Made by a program: the position numbers and the translations under genes. Source: an uncultured Bacteroidota bacterium (lineage in GTDB: Bacteria > Bacteroidota > Bacteroidia > Flavobacteriales > Flavobacteriaceae). From it: a stretch of DNA of 64,000 nt. The notes below the pieces were generated by a model. That model made no database searches and was not told the DNA's origin. It worked only from the letters and a program-made list of their open reading frames with translations. This document shows positions 26,241 through 36,213 of the stretch, one piece after another (positions within the stretch are counted from its first letter, which is position 1; the number at the start of each line of letters is the position of its first letter). The stretch lies in contig CACNDW010000002.1 of NCBI GenBank assembly GCA_902619315.1, positions 68,760 through 132,759 of the forward strand, written 5' to 3'.

Positions 26241-28304
26241 ATGCCAAACTTAAATATAACCCCACCAGTGGCTGATGTGGTTCCATATCAACACAAGATT
26301 CATGATCACATTCGAATCGATCCATATTATTGGCTTAACGAAAGGGATAGCCCCCATGTTTTAGATTACATATATAAGGAAAATGATTATTACCAAAAAA
26401 TGACTGCCCATACCCAACCATTACAAGAGGAGCTTTATAAAGAAATGCGTTCACGCCTTAAAGAGGACGAAAGCTCTGTTCCATATTTTTATAATGGCTA
26501 CTGGTATATCACCCGATACGAGGAAGGTAAAGATTATCCCATCTACAGCCGAAAAAAAGGACTTCTAACTGCTGCGGAGGAGGTATTGTTCGACTGCAAT
26601 AAAATGGCACAAGGTTTGGACTATTTTAAGCTGGTAGGAATTTCAATAAGTCCTGACAACACCAAAGTTGCTTTTGGTGTTGACACCTTTTCCCGAAGGC
26701 AATATACTATAAAGGTCAAAGATCTCAATAGTGGTAAACTAATAAGTACCAATATTGAAAACACCACGGGTGGCAGCGTTTGGGCTGCTGATAACGCAAC
26801 ACTTTTCTACAACAAAAAAAATTTACAAACTCTGCGCTCTGAGGCGGTTTATAAACATCATATTAATTCTCCTGAACAAGCAGATCTACTCGTATATGAG
26901 GAAGTTGACGAAACCTATTCGGTCTATGTTACCTCTTCAAAATCTAGAAAATATATTTTTATATCCTCTCAAAGCACTAACACCAGCGAGTATCGTTTTA
27001 TAAAATCCGATGAGCCAGAGGCGGAATTTAAAATCATTCAGCCCCGAACCAGTGGATTAGAGTATGACGTTTCACATTTTGGGAATCATTTTTACCTTCA
27101 TACCAACCTAAACCAGGCTACTAACTTTCAGATTATGCGAACTACTGTCGACCATACAACTACTGAGTTTTGGGAGCCATTGCTGCAGCACCGTAAGGAA
27201 GTTTTGGTTGAAGACTTTGAACTATTTGATCAGTATTGGGTGGTAAACGAGAGAGAAAATGGTCTTTCGAGATTAAGGATTTTGCGCTGGGATCAATCGG
27301 AAGACTATTATCTTACTATGGAGGAGGAATCCTACTCACTTTATTTTTATTACAACCCCGATTTTGAGTCTACCCGACTGAGGTATGTTTTCGACTCTCT
27401 AACCACTCCCACTTCGGTGATCGAATACGATATGCTTTCCCAAGAGAAAACCATCTTAAAAACTCAAGAAGTATTGGGTAATGATTTTGACCCGAGTCAT
27501 TACCGTTCCCAAAGATTGTGGGCCAATGCCAGAGATGGTGCTAAAATCCCTATTTCTATTGTTTATCATAAGGATACCAAGCTGTCTGAGTCAACTCCTG
27601 TTTTGCAGTATGCCTATGGATCTTATGGTCATACGATTGATCCGTCGTTTTCCTCCAATCGTTTAAGCCTATTGGATCGAGGTTTTGTATTTGCCATTGC
27701 ACATATTAGGGGAGGAGAATACATGGGCAGACATTGGTATGAGAATGGCAAGCTGCTAAAGAAAAAAAACACCTTTTTTGATTTCATAGATTGTTCGAAG
27801 TTTTTAGTCAAGCAAAAATTAACTACGCCAGAGCACCTATATGCTAATGGAGGCTCTGCAGGTGGTCTACTTATGGGCGTAATCATAAACCTGGCACCTG
27901 AATTGTATAATGGTGTGATTGCTGATGTTCCCTTTGTGGATGTGGTCACCACAATGTTGGACGATACTATTCCACTAACTACCTCTGAGTATGATGAGTG
28001 GGGTAATCCCAATGAAAAAAAATATTACGAATATATGTTTTCCTATTCTCCTTATGATCAGGTTAAGGTACAAGATTACCCTAACCTACTGGTTACTTCG
28101 GGTTTACATGATTCACAAGTGCAGTATTTCGAGCCTACCAAGTGGGTTGCCCGACTGAGGGCCAAGAAGACAGACAAAAAAAAATTGTTCCTATACACTA
28201 ATACAAAAGCTGGACACAGTGGTGCTTCAGGACGTTTTGACTCACTTAAAGAATTGGCAAGAAAATTCGCATTTATAATTAGTTTGGAAGAAAATAGTCT
28301 TTAA
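26241..28304 (+). CDS. S9 family peptidase, oligopeptidase B type
   Basis: A 687-residue serine peptidase that cleaves short peptides, in oligopeptidase B after Arg or Lys. The N-terminal segment VADVVPYQHKIHDHIRIDPYYWLNERD and a seven-bladed propeller precede the alpha/beta-hydrolase domain. Catalytic residues: Ser in NGGSAGG, Asp in SGLHDSQVQY, His in KAGHSGASGRF. The YGSYGHTIDPSFSSNRLSLLDRGFVFAIAHIRGGEYMG block is diagnostic. No signal peptide is seen, so the enzyme is probably cytoplasmic. The start was chosen by promoter position. Confidence 0.92.
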   Translation: MPNLNITPPVADVVPYQHKIHDHIRIDPYYWLNERDSPHVLDYIYKENDYYQKMTAHTQPLQEELYKEMRSRLKEDESSVPYFYNGYWYITRYEEGKDYPIYSRKKGLLTAAEEVLFDCNKMAQGLDYFKLVGISISPDNTKVAFGVDTFSRRQYTIKVKDLNSGKLISTNIENTTGGSVWAADNATLFYNKKNLQTLRSEAVYKHHINSPEQADLLVYEEVDETYSVYVTSSKSRKYIFISSQSTNTSEYRFIKSDEPEAEFKIIQPRTSGLEYDVSHFGNHFYLHTNLNQATNFQIMRTTVDHTTTEFWEPLLQHRKEVLVEDFELFDQYWVVNERENGLSRLRILRWDQSEDYYLTMEEESYSLYFYYNPDFESTRLRYVFDSLTTPTSVIEYDMLSQEKTILKTQEVLGNDFDPSHYRSQRLWANARDGAKIPISIVYHKDTKLSESTPVLQYAYGSYGHTIDPSFSSNRLSLLDRGFVFAIAHIRGGEYMGRHWYENGKLLKKKNTFFDFIDCSKFLVKQKLTTPEHLYANGGSAGGLLMGVIINLAPELYNGVIADVPFVDVVTTMLDDTIPLTTSEYDEWGNPNEKKYYEYMFSYSPYDQVKVQDYPNLLVTSGLHDSQVQYFEPTKWVARLRAKKTDKKKLFLYTNTKAGHSGASGRFDSLKELARKFAFIISLEENSL

Positions 28305-28313
28305 AAAAAGTAT

Positions 28314-28321
28314 TATTTTTG
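28314..28321 (+). promoter_or_regulatory. -7 element of the cysteine-synthase-like operon
   Basis: TATTTTTG ends 11 bases before ATG 28333. Just after it, ATG AGG TAA at 28324-28332 forms a two-codon open frame that abuts the gene ATG (TAAATG), possibly chance. Confidence 0.45.
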
Positions 28322-28332
28322 CAATGAGGTAA

Positions 28333-29385
28333 ATGAAAAGAAATAAAAGTAACAGTAGAATGGGGGTTGAGGACAACATACTGTCCTTGATCGGAGGGAC
28401 ACCACTTATTCGCTTAAAAAAAGTAGTTAAAGGTTTTAATGGTAATTTTTTTACCAAATTTGAAGCTTTTAACCCAGGTCACTCAAACAAAGACAGAATT
28501 GCACTCCACATTATCAAAGAAGCGGAAAATAAAGGGATTCTTAAACCAGGCGATACTATCATTGAGACCACTTCTGGCAACACTGGGTTTAGCCTAGCCA
28601 TGGTTTCCTTGATTAAAGGATATAATTGTATTCTGGCCGTGAGTTCTAAGTCATCTAAAGATAAGATTAATATGTTGAATGCGATGGGTGCAAAAGTATA
28701 TGTTTGTCCCGCAAATGTATCAGCAGAGGATTCTAGATCCTACTATCAGGTAGCTAAAAATTTACATGATGAAATCAAAGGTTCTGTTTACATAAACCAG
28801 TATTTCAACGAACTTAATATTGAAGCTCATTATAAAACCACAGGCCCAGAGATCTGGGATCAAACTGATGGTAAAATTACTCATTTGGTCGCTTGTTCTG
28901 GAACTGGGGGTACAATTTCTGGTTGTGCTAAATTTTTGAAAGAACAAAACCCTGATATAGAAATTATTGGTGTAGATGCCTACGGCTCTGTTCTAAAAAA
29001 ATACCATGAAACCAGGGAGCTAGACACTGATGAAATTTATCCCTATCGTATAGAAGGTTTGGGTAAGAACCTTATCCCAAGTGCAACCGATTTTGATGCC
29101 ATTGACCTTTTTGTTAAGGTTACCGATGAGGATAGTGCTCACACGGCTAGAGAGGTTACTCGAAAGGAAGGATTGTTTGTTGGCTACACCTCTGGCGCTG
29201 CTATGCAAGCAGTAAAGCAACTTAATCAATCAGGAATGTTTAAAGATGACGACTGTGTTGTTGTTGTTTTTCCAGATCATGGATCCCGGTACATGACTAA
29301 AATATACAGCGATGACTGGATGAATGATCAAGGTTTTTTTGATTCTGACAACCACAAAGGCGCACACAAAATTGAATATATATAA
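28333..29385 (+). CDS. PLP-dependent cysteine-synthase-family enzyme, candidate cysteate synthase
   Basis: A 350-residue fold type II PLP enzyme. GGTPLIRL, the PLP lysine in [19 protein letters not shown], and the phosphate loop [10 protein letters not shown] are conserved. The usual P-S-x-S-x-K-D of cysteine synthase is altered to PGHSNKD, as in less typical homologs. The extra C-terminal ~40 residues are Asp-rich. It is followed after 22 bases by an alpha-oxoamine-synthase-like gene. The pairing fits sulfonolipid (capnine) synthesis, in which this enzyme would make cysteate, but an ordinary cysteine or cystathionine role is possible. ATG 28360 is an alternative start. Confidence 0.85.
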   Translation: MKRNKSNSRMGVEDNILSLIGGTPLIRLKKVVKGFNGNFFTKFEAFNPGHSNKDRIALHIIKEAENKGILKPGDTIIETTSGNTGFSLAMVSLIKGYNCILAVSSKSSKDKINMLNAMGAKVYVCPANVSAEDSRSYYQVAKNLHDEIKGSVYINQYFNELNIEAHYKTTGPEIWDQTDGKITHLVACSGTGGTISGCAKFLKEQNPDIEIIGVDAYGSVLKKYHETRELDTDEIYPYRIEGLGKNLIPSATDFDAIDLFVKVTDEDSAHTAREVTRKEGLFVGYTSGAAMQAVKQLNQSGMFKDDDCVVVVFPDHGSRYMTKIYSDDWMNDQGFFDSDNHKGAHKIEYI

Positions 29386-29407
29386 GGATTCTAAATTGAA
29401 AAATTTT

Positions 29408-30667
29408 ATGATGAAGGATTTATTTGATAAATTTTATAAGAACAAAGGCCCTCTTGGAAAATGGGCTGAACATGCTGAAGGATATTTTGTTTTTCCAAAA
29501 CTGGAAGGACCAATTAGTAATCGAATGTATTTTATGGGAAATGAAGTCATCACATGGAGTGTTAATGACTATTTGGGTCTAGCTAACCATCCTGAAGTAA
29601 GAAAAATAGATGCTGAGGCAGCTCTAGAGTATGGTTCTGCATATCCGATGGGAGCTAGAATGATGTCAGGTCATACTGAACTTCACGAGAAACTAGAGTT
29701 TGAATTAGCAGATTTTGTTAACAAAGAATCTGCATATCTTCTGAATTTTGGCTATCAAGGCATACTTTCAACTATTGATACCCTTGTTGCTAAGGATGAT
29801 GTAATCGTGTATGATTTAGATGCACATGCCTGTATTGTCGATGGTGTTCGACTTCATTTGGGCAAGCGCTTCACTTATAAGCACAATAACATAGAAAGTC
29901 TTGAAAAAAACCTACAACGTGCACAAAATGTAACTGAACAAACAGGGGGAGGGATTTTGGTGATTTCTGAAGGAGTTTTTGGCATGCGAGGAGAGCAGGG
30001 GAAGCTAAAGGAAATTGTAGCTCTCAAGAGCAAGTACAAATTCAGATTTTTAGTTGACGATGCCCACGGCTTTGGAACTTTAGGTGAAAATGGAGCCGGA
30101 ACAGGCGTAGAGCAGGGTGTTCAAGAGGATATTGACGTCTATTTCGCAACTTTTGCTAAGTCTATGGCTTCGACCGGTGCCTTTATTGCTGGAGATAAAG
30201 AAATAATAGATTATCTGAGGTATAATATGCGTTCGCAAATGTTTGCCAAATCACTGCAAATGCAATTGGTTAAAGGTGCACTCAAAAGATTGGATATGCT
30301 AAGAAAGGAACCGGTTTTCAAGGCTAAACTTTGGGAGAATGTCAATGCCCTACAAAATGGACTAAAAACGAATGGTTTTGACATAGGTAACACCCAAAGC
30401 TGTGTTACTCCAGTATATCTCAAGGGAAGTATACCTGAGGCAATGGCTTTGGTCAAGGATCTGAGAGAGAACTTCGGTATTTTTTGTTCGATAGTGGTTT
30501 ATCCGGTAATTCCAAAAGGATTAATTCTACTTCGATTAATTCCTACGGCTTCGCACACTATAGAGGATGTAAATGAAACTATTGAGGCTTTTTCCAGCAT
30601 ACGCAAAAAATTAGAAAATGGAACTTACCAGAGCATTTCTCAAGCTCTTATTTCGGCATCAAAGTAG
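29408..30667 (+). CDS. alpha-oxoamine synthase family enzyme (KBL/SPT-like), candidate cysteate acyltransferase
   Basis: A 419-residue PLP enzyme of the group containing 2-amino-3-ketobutyrate CoA ligase, 8-amino-7-oxononanoate synthase and serine palmitoyltransferase. The core has NDYLGLANHPEV, GARMMSGHTELHEKLE, the DDAHGFGTLG motif and the PLP lysine region TFAKSMASTGAF. The residue after Lys is Ser where most members have Ala. The frame opens at 29324 inside the upstream gene; ATG 29408/29411 is the natural start. Co-transcription with the cysteine-synthase-like gene suggests condensation of an acyl-CoA with cysteate, giving a sulfonated sphingoid-like base. Serine is an alternative substrate. 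Confidence 0.86.
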   Translation: MMKDLFDKFYKNKGPLGKWAEHAEGYFVFPKLEGPISNRMYFMGNEVITWSVNDYLGLANHPEVRKIDAEAALEYGSAYPMGARMMSGHTELHEKLEFELADFVNKESAYLLNFGYQGILSTIDTLVAKDDVIVYDLDAHACIVDGVRLHLGKRFTYKHNNIESLEKNLQRAQNVTEQTGGGILVISEGVFGMRGEQGKLKEIVALKSKYKFRFLVDDAHGFGTLGENGAGTGVEQGVQEDIDVYFATFAKSMASTGAFIAGDKEIIDYLRYNMRSQMFAKSLQMQLVKGALKRLDMLRKEPVFKAKLWENVNALQNGLKTNGFDIGNTQSCVTPVYLKGSIPEAMALVKDLRENFGIFCSIVVYPVIPKGLILLRLIPTASHTIEDVNETIEAFSSIRKKLENGTYQSISQALISASK

Positions 30668-30758
30668 ATTTTATATATTAAAGCATCCAATGTTTCGCTT
30701 ACCAGAAATTATAAATAAAAACATTTATAATCAAAGTTAGGGTTTGTGAAAGTAATCG

Positions 30759-31877
30759 TTATTCATTAAGCATAACAGGCATAACCAGCATAGTGATATT
30801 TTCTCCTTCATCAACCTCATCCATGGGGGTAATGATTCCGGCGCGGTTGGGAAGTGACATAGATAGTTTAATCTCTTCACAACTAATATTGTTTAGCATT
30901 TCGATCAAAAATCTGGAGTTGAATCCTATTTGTAGATCGTCACCAAAATACTCGCATCCAAGCCTTTCTTCAGCCTTATTGCTGTAGTCTAAATCCTCTG
31001 CAGAAATTTGTAAATTGGCACCGGCGATCTTAAGTCTTATCTGGTGAGTGGTTTTGTTGGAGAAAATACTAACTCTTCGAACGGAATTTAGAAAATCCAC
31101 CCGATGAATTTGCATTACATTGGGATTTTCTTTTGGAATCACTGCTTCGTAGTTGGGGTATTTTCCTTCGACCAATCGGCTAATCATTCTGATATTTCCA
31201 AAACTGAATTCAGCATTAGTTTCATTATATTCGATTATTACACTTTCCTTTACGCCTTGAAGTATTCCTTTGAGCAATTGAAGAGGTTTTTTAGGCATTA
31301 TGAATTCAGCATTTTTCTCAGCCTGAATGTCAGTTCGAGTGTATTTGACCAGTTTGTGAGCATCAGTTGCCACAAAAGTTAATTCAGAAGTGTTGAATTG
31401 AAAAAACACCCCACTCATAACCGGTCTGAGGTCGTCATTGCCTGATGCAAATAGGGTAGCATTGATGGCTGTTGAAAGGATTTTACCATTGATCTGAGTC
31501 TTGATTGGGTCTTTTATCTGGGTTGATTTTGGAAAATCTTCTCCATTTTGAAAGGCTACAGAATATTTACCATTATTTGCACTGATTTCAATAGTGTTTT
31601 TTTCCGTTTTGACAAAAGTCAATGGTTGCTCTGGAAAGGTTTTCAGTGTGTCTAAAATCAGTCGGGCTGGCAAGGCAACCATGCCGCTGTCTTCTGACTC
31701 AACTTTAATGGTTGCAGACATAGTGGTTTCGAGGTCAGAAGCTGTCAGAATTAATTGACCTTCGTTGAGATGAAATAAAAAATTATCTAAGATAGGAAGG
31801 GTATTGGTGTTGTTAATAATTCCACCTAAAATTTGGAGTTCTTTGAGTAATGATTCACTGGAAACTATAAATTTCAT
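30759..31877 (-). CDS. dnaN: DNA polymerase III beta subunit (sliding clamp)
   Basis: A 372-residue ring-shaped clamp. Three repeats of the clamp fold are visible; the start MKFIVSSESLLKELQILGGIINNTNTLPIL and the end ITMLVMPVML are typical. No dnaA gene is adjacent, so this is the flavobacterial location next to the gld genes and not an origin-linked dnaA-dnaN pair. Length and motifs are normal. Confidence 0.97.
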   Translation of the reverse strand: MKFIVSSESLLKELQILGGIINNTNTLPILDNFLFHLNEGQLILTASDLETTMSATIKVESEDSGMVALPARLILDTLKTFPEQPLTFVKTEKNTIEISANNGKYSVAFQNGEDFPKSTQIKDPIKTQINGKILSTAINATLFASGNDDLRPVMSGVFFQFNTSELTFVATDAHKLVKYTRTDIQAEKNAEFIMPKKPLQLLKGILQGVKESVIIEYNETNAEFSFGNIRMISRLVEGKYPNYEAVIPKENPNVMQIHRVDFLNSVRRVSIFSNKTTHQIRLKIAGANLQISAEDLDYSNKAEERLGCEYFGDDLQIGFNSRFLIEMLNNISCEEIKLSMSLPNRAGIITPMDEVDEGENITMLVMPVMLNE

Positions 31878-31944
31878 AAGCTAGTACTTAATTGTTATAA
31901 ATATAAAGCGAAGCCAATATTCAAAAAAATGAAGTTATTAAAAG

Positions 31945-33603
31945 TTATCTACTAAATTTCCGTAATCTCTTGCGATAAACCAACCCTCCAATCAAAAATA
32001 GAATCATTAATGGAATAAGTAACATCAGTGTCCTCAAAAAAGTTGATTTCAGTTTTACTTTTTGGAAATCCAGCTGGGGAAGGTCTATGCTTTTGTTTTT
32101 GAGTTTTAGCAATTTATGATTTTCCATCAGATAATGAACAGATTGTTGGAGGAATATTTTGTTAGAGTAAAAATTATTGGTCCACTTGTCATATCCCAGT
32201 TCAAGCGGATTACCTTTATCAACTTGGTTTTCAGCGATAGAACCACTGGAAAAAACCATCAATTGACTTTTCCCTGATGTCCTTTTATTCTCTAGTTTGA
32301 TGGGTGGTATTCGGTTTTCGAAAGCCGAGTTGAATTCCCCTTTTAGTAAAACCCCTAGTGCTTGGGATTTTTGATTGAATAGATCAGGGTTTAATTTTTC
32401 CGAAGCCTCTTTTAGAGTAATAGTGGCAGGGGTTTTTACTGTTTTTGAGAAATTAGAGGTGCTGATGAGTATTTTTTTGTCCAATTCATTTTTCAGGGTA
32501 TCTATACTTGACGGGTAGGGCATCAATATATTTCCAGTAAGCTCACCAAAAAGACTATTTTGGGTGGGTTTTGCCAATGGGAAATATGGCCAAGGATAGG
32601 GTAAGTATTGTGCCTCACGATCGGATCTACTGGCCAGTACAACTGGGGCACAATAAAGGTCTTTGACCAGGTTTTTTTGTAACCTAAAACCATATTTAAA
32701 AAAGGTGTTTTCCATATTAAGCGATCGTCCTATTGCAACTGCGGAACCACTGGAATTGAACAAACTGTCTTGATTGACAGCAACTGAGTTGATTGCCCAC
32801 CACTGTTTTCCACCGTTCATTAGGTGTTGATCCAACAGGTATTTTTCTATTTCACTGAATGGCACTGTGGGATTGGAAACCATTAACAATTCAAATCGAT
32901 TTAGGTTTTCGAGGGTTTTTTCAGGTTCGTTTTCCAACGCTTTAAGATCGAATGAAGCCAACTGGTAGTAGGGTTGTAGACTGCGCATAAAATCAGCAAT
33001 CTTAATTGCTGCTGATGTGCCGTGTGAGGTCAAAACCGCAAGGGTAGGTTTTTGCTTTTGAGTGATTTTAAAAAAGGCATCGTAAAAGTGGAACTCCAAT
33101 TGGGCTATGGAGCGGTTGATCTTTTGTTGCTCATTATCTCCTAAGACCTTTTCCAAAAGGGGGATTCTGAGGGTCTTGCTTCCATTGTTCATCATGGCCC
33201 AAGGGAATACAACCGTCTGCTCAAGAGCTTGCTTATGGTCGGATAGGACGTATTCAGGAAGCAATCCATATTGAGTCATTTCTTCGACCAGTTTTTCAGT
33301 GCTTTCTGCACCCTTAAAAGGATTGATAAAACTGACTAGCAATTGATCTGTATATTCTTCCATTCCCTTGATTAGGGTGATAATTTCGCGTTGCAAACGG
33401 AGGTAATCGGCTGGGAGTTGACCCGTCAAAAAAACATCTATTTTAATTGGACTGTCCAATGAAATTAGCATGTTAGTGGTGGCGTTGCTTAGCTTGTAGC
33501 GTTGGTCTTGGGTCATGTCCAAACGGTAATCTATACCTTGAAAAATCAAGATTATCAGTAGTGGTATGAGTAGGTTTTTAAACACTCGAATTTTATTTTT
33601 CAA
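31945..33603 (-). CDS. gldG: gliding motility ABC transporter substrate-binding-like protein
   Basis: A 552-residue membrane-anchored protein: N-terminal helix (about residues 12-24, LLIPLLIILIF), a large periplasmic domain beginning RLDMTQDQRYKLSNATTNML, and a C-terminal helix (LRTLMLLIPLMILFLIGGLVY). This is the GldG layout. It is translated from a TTG that overlaps the gldF stop (TTGA). With GldF and GldA (not in the window) it supports gliding, with a role that is not fully settled. Confidence 0.92.
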   Translation of the reverse strand: MKNKIRVFKNLLIPLLIILIFQGIDYRLDMTQDQRYKLSNATTNMLISLDSPIKIDVFLTGQLPADYLRLQREIITLIKGMEEYTDQLLVSFINPFKGAESTEKLVEEMTQYGLLPEYVLSDHKQALEQTVVFPWAMMNNGSKTLRIPLLEKVLGDNEQQKINRSIAQLEFHFYDAFFKITQKQKPTLAVLTSHGTSAAIKIADFMRSLQPYYQLASFDLKALENEPEKTLENLNRFELLMVSNPTVPFSEIEKYLLDQHLMNGGKQWWAINSVAVNQDSLFNSSGSAVAIGRSLNMENTFFKYGFRLQKNLVKDLYCAPVVLASRSDREAQYLPYPWPYFPLAKPTQNSLFGELTGNILMPYPSSIDTLKNELDKKILISTSNFSKTVKTPATITLKEASEKLNPDLFNQKSQALGVLLKGEFNSAFENRIPPIKLENKRTSGKSQLMVFSSGSIAENQVDKGNPLELGYDKWTNNFYSNKIFLQQSVHYLMENHKLLKLKNKSIDLPQLDFQKVKLKSTFLRTLMLLIPLMILFLIGGLVYRKRLRKFSR

Positions 33604-34340
33604 GCCTCAATATTTTTGATTTTGTATAAGCGCCATTTACTCATATAGAGTACAACATAGTTGAAACAGATAAAGTAGACCATATCCTTTAGTGCTATTA
33701 CTCCTTGACTTAGGTTGATGTAATGATCAAAAATACCAATAGCATTAAAAAAGCGATAGAGACTTTGTTCTACCATAAGGTCGGCGATGCCTTTCCAAAA
33801 GTAGTATTGGATAAAACAAAGCAACAAAGCTATTATAAAAGCTGAGGCTTGATTTTTGGTGTGTAGTACTGATAAAATTGCCAATGCAACAAAACTAGAT
33901 CCTACACAAAACAAGCCCCAATATGCTGTTACAGCACTCCGCCAATCTATAGCATTGTCTCCAAGTTTAAGAGCGTTGATAGCAAAAAAATAAACTACTG
34001 TGGGCAATAAGGCTGCTAATAATAGCATCAGATTGGCTAGGTATTTTCCCATTATAATTTCCCAAAGGGTGAGGGGTTTTGTTAATAGTAATTCCAATGT
34101 TCCCAAACGTATTTCATCATTAAAACTCCTGATGGAAATTGCAGGGACAAGCAATATAAAAAGCCAGGGTGCAAGAATAAAAAAGGGATTTAGATCTGCA
34201 AATCCCGCATTAATAAGGTTGAAGTCGGTGTCTAAAAACCAAAGGAAAAGTGTGGAAAGCGTCAAAAAAACCCCTATGCTCAGGTACCCCAAAGGTGTAC
34301 TAAAAAAAACAAACCACTCCTTTTTGACCAATGCCCACAT
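33600..34340 (-). CDS. gldF: gliding motility ABC transporter permease
   Basis: A 246-residue ABC-2 type permease with about six membrane segments, starting MWALVKKEWFVFFSTPLGYLSIGVF, a typical GldF N-terminus. A TTG at 34349 opens the frame three codons earlier, but ATG 34340 is 1 base after the SAM hydrolase stop and gives the conserved start. Operon order SAM hydrolase, gldF, gldG is conserved in flavobacteria. Confidence 0.9.
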   Translation of the reverse strand: MWALVKKEWFVFFSTPLGYLSIGVFLTLSTLFLWFLDTDFNLINAGFADLNPFFILAPWLFILLVPAISIRSFNDEIRLGTLELLLTKPLTLWEIIMGKYLANLMLLLAALLPTVVYFFAINALKLGDNAIDWRSAVTAYWGLFCVGSSFVALAILSVLHTKNQASAFIIALLLCFIQYYFWKGIADLMVEQSLYRFFNAIGIFDHYINLSQGVIALKDMVYFICFNYVVLYMSKWRLYKIKNIEA

Positions 34341-34341
34341 A

Positions 34342-35172
34342 TCACTCAAATTTTATGGTTATTGATTCTCTATATTCCAAGCCAAAAAGTGATTGGGCAC
34401 TGCCTACAGTTCGAGTGTTGCTCTTGTATATAGCTAATTCGAGATGATCAGCATCGTTGAAAAGAGCAATTTTTTTTCCATCTTCTTCTCTTTTTTCTTT
34501 GGGGATAGAAAAATCAATAGCGTCACTGTAGGTTTCGTATACAGTTCTGAATTTGACATTTCTTGCAAAAATGGTAAAAGCTCTTGATTTTCCGACATCC
34601 TTGAATAATTTTCGGGTGATGTTAGTGATCACATTGCCATAATTGTCCACATAAATGACAGCTCCAATGATTTGATCTCCATGTTGGTTGATTACGGGTC
34701 GCAACTCTTTAATTTCTTTGATCTGGTCTACGGTTTTTCCAACCACTTCTAGAGTTCCCTTACGGGAGATATGGGCAGCAACCCATACAAATATCTCTAA
34801 TACTGGGTAGGTTGAAGGCATTTTGTCATGGATGTTAATTAATACAGTTTTATCAGATTTTAGATCTCCTTTAATCATGGCAAAAATACCGTTGTCGGCA
34901 CCTATAAAATAATGTCCATCAAAATACATGGTTAGGTGATCGTTTTCTGGAGTTTTTTCAGACTCAACCCCGATGATGTGGATGCTTCCCTTAGGAAAAT
35001 TTTTGTAAGCATTTTTGAGTATGTAAGCTGCTTCAGTGGGATTGTATGGGGATATTTGGTGAGAAATGTCTACAATTTGTGGGTTTTCTACCGTACTGAG
35101 AATTGCTCCTTTAACCGCTGCAACGGAGTAATCTTTATTTCCAAAATCGGTCATCAAAGTTACTATTGGCAT
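34342..35172 (-). CDS. SAM hydroxide adenosyltransferase (DUF62 family)
   Basis: A 276-residue S-adenosylmethionine hydrolase related to fluorinase and chlorinase. Conserved elements: VTLMTDFGNKDYSVAAVKGAI, the IVDISHQISPYNPTEAAYIL core, and a C-terminal VIYVDNYGNVITNIT. The enzyme cleaves SAM to adenosine and methionine with water. Heading the gldF-gldG operon here is usual for the group but its link to gliding is unexplained. The ATG lies 52 bases downstream of a TATTTTTG minus-strand element. Confidence 0.88.
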   Translation of the reverse strand: MPIVTLMTDFGNKDYSVAAVKGAILSTVENPQIVDISHQISPYNPTEAAYILKNAYKNFPKGSIHIIGVESEKTPENDHLTMYFDGHYFIGADNGIFAMIKGDLKSDKTVLINIHDKMPSTYPVLEIFVWVAAHISRKGTLEVVGKTVDQIKEIKELRPVINQHGDQIIGAVIYVDNYGNVITNITRKLFKDVGKSRAFTIFARNVKFRTVYETYSDAIDFSIPKEKREEDGKKIALFNDADHLELAIYKSNTRTVGSAQSLFGLEYRESITIKFE

Positions 35173-35196
35173 AAGAGCTTAGTGGATAAAATTATT

Positions 35197-35204
35197 TAAT
35201 TTTG
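35197..35204 (+). promoter_or_regulatory. candidate -7 element for phoH
   Basis: TAATTTTG, 50 bases before the phoH TTG start. Transcription would begin near 35209, inside the leader of the divergent SAM hydrolase operon. Confidence 0.4.
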
Positions 35205-35224
35205 AAAAAGAGACATACTATAAG

Positions 35225-35232
35225 CAAAAATA
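35225..35232 (-). promoter_or_regulatory. candidate -7 element for the SAM hydrolase-gldF-gldG operon
   Basis: On the minus strand, TATTTTTG, 52 bases before the SAM hydrolase ATG. With the phoH element at 35197 the two 5' ends would overlap by about a dozen bases. Confidence 0.4.
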
Positions 35233-35254
35233 ATTTTTTTTAATTGACTATCCT

Positions 35255-36208
35255 TTGAACGAAATAAAAATTGAACTTTCTGAGGTCAATCCTCAGGAAT
35301 TTTTCGGACAGCAAAACATTAACATTGAAAAATTAAGGTACTATTTTCCCAAACTGAAGATCGTTGCCAGGGGCAGCACCCTAAAGGCCTTTGGAGAAGA
35401 GGTAATACTTGAGGAGTTTGAAAAACGCGTGGACATGTTGATTTCTCATTTCGGAAAATACAACCAACTTAATGAGGAAACTATCGAGCGTATCATTACA
35501 GCCAGTACCATAGCAGACTTTGATCCCAGTTCGGACAAAGACAACTTTATATTACATGGGGTGGGCGGAAAAGTCATCAAAGCCCAAAGTTACAACCAAC
35601 ACTTATTAGTGGATGCCGCTAAAAAAAATGATATGATCTTTGCCATAGGTCCGGCAGGTACAGGAAAAACCTATACTGGAGTAGCTCTTGCAGTAAGAGC
35701 ACTTAAAGAAAAGGAAGTCAAAAGAATCATCCTGACCCGACCGGCAGTGGAGGCAGGGGAGAACCTGGGTTTCCTTCCGGGTGACCTTAAAGAAAAAATT
35801 GATCCTTATATGCAACCCCTCTTCGATGCATTAAGGGACATGATCCCACAGGAAAAACTCAACAGTCATATTGAAAATGGAACTATTCAAATTGCCCCTC
35901 TAGCTTTTATGCGGGGACGAACACTTGATAATGCTTTTGTAATATTAGATGAAGGTCAAAACACTACCCACGCTCAAATGAAGATGTTTTTGACTCGTAT
36001 GGGCCGCAATGCCAAGTTTATGGTTACCGGAGATCCTGGACAGATCGACCTGCCTCGCAGTGTTATCTCTGGCTTAAAAGAAGCTCTTTTGATTCTTAAA
36101 GAAACTCAAGGTATCGGCATCATTACCTTGGATGAAAAAGACGTGATCCGTCATTCTTTGGTCAAAAAAGTAATTGATGCCTATAAAAGAATCGAACATC
36201 ATAATTAA
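35255..36208 (+). CDS. phoH: PhoH family protein
   Basis: A 317-residue cytoplasmic P-loop ATPase. Walker A is [13 protein letters not shown] (about residues 133-145), Walker [10 protein letters not shown], and the conserved [17 protein letters not shown] block lies between them. PhoH-like proteins (YbeZ type) act in RNA or ribosome quality control. The start is TTG with the conserved flavobacterial N-terminus ([12 protein letters not shown]). purC follows after 5 bases and also begins with TTG, so the two are likely coupled. Confidence 0.93.
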   Translation: MNEIKIELSEVNPQEFFGQQNINIEKLRYYFPKLKIVARGSTLKAFGEEVILEEFEKRVDMLISHFGKYNQLNEETIERIITASTIADFDPSSDKDNFILHGVGGKVIKAQSYNQHLLVDAAKKNDMIFAIGPAGTGKTYTGVALAVRALKEKEVKRIILTRPAVEAGENLGFLPGDLKEKIDPYMQPLFDALRDMIPQEKLNSHIENGTIQIAPLAFMRGRTLDNAFVILDEGQNTTHAQMKMFLTRMGRNAKFMVTGDPGQIDLPRSVISGLKEALLILKETQGIGIITLDEKDVIRHSLVKKVIDAYKRIEHHN

Positions 36209-36213
36209 CACCA

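Noticed and set aside
30759..31877. dnaN as a sign of the replication origin
   Set aside because: No dnaA, no DnaA-box cluster; dnaN beside the gld genes is usual in flavobacteria.
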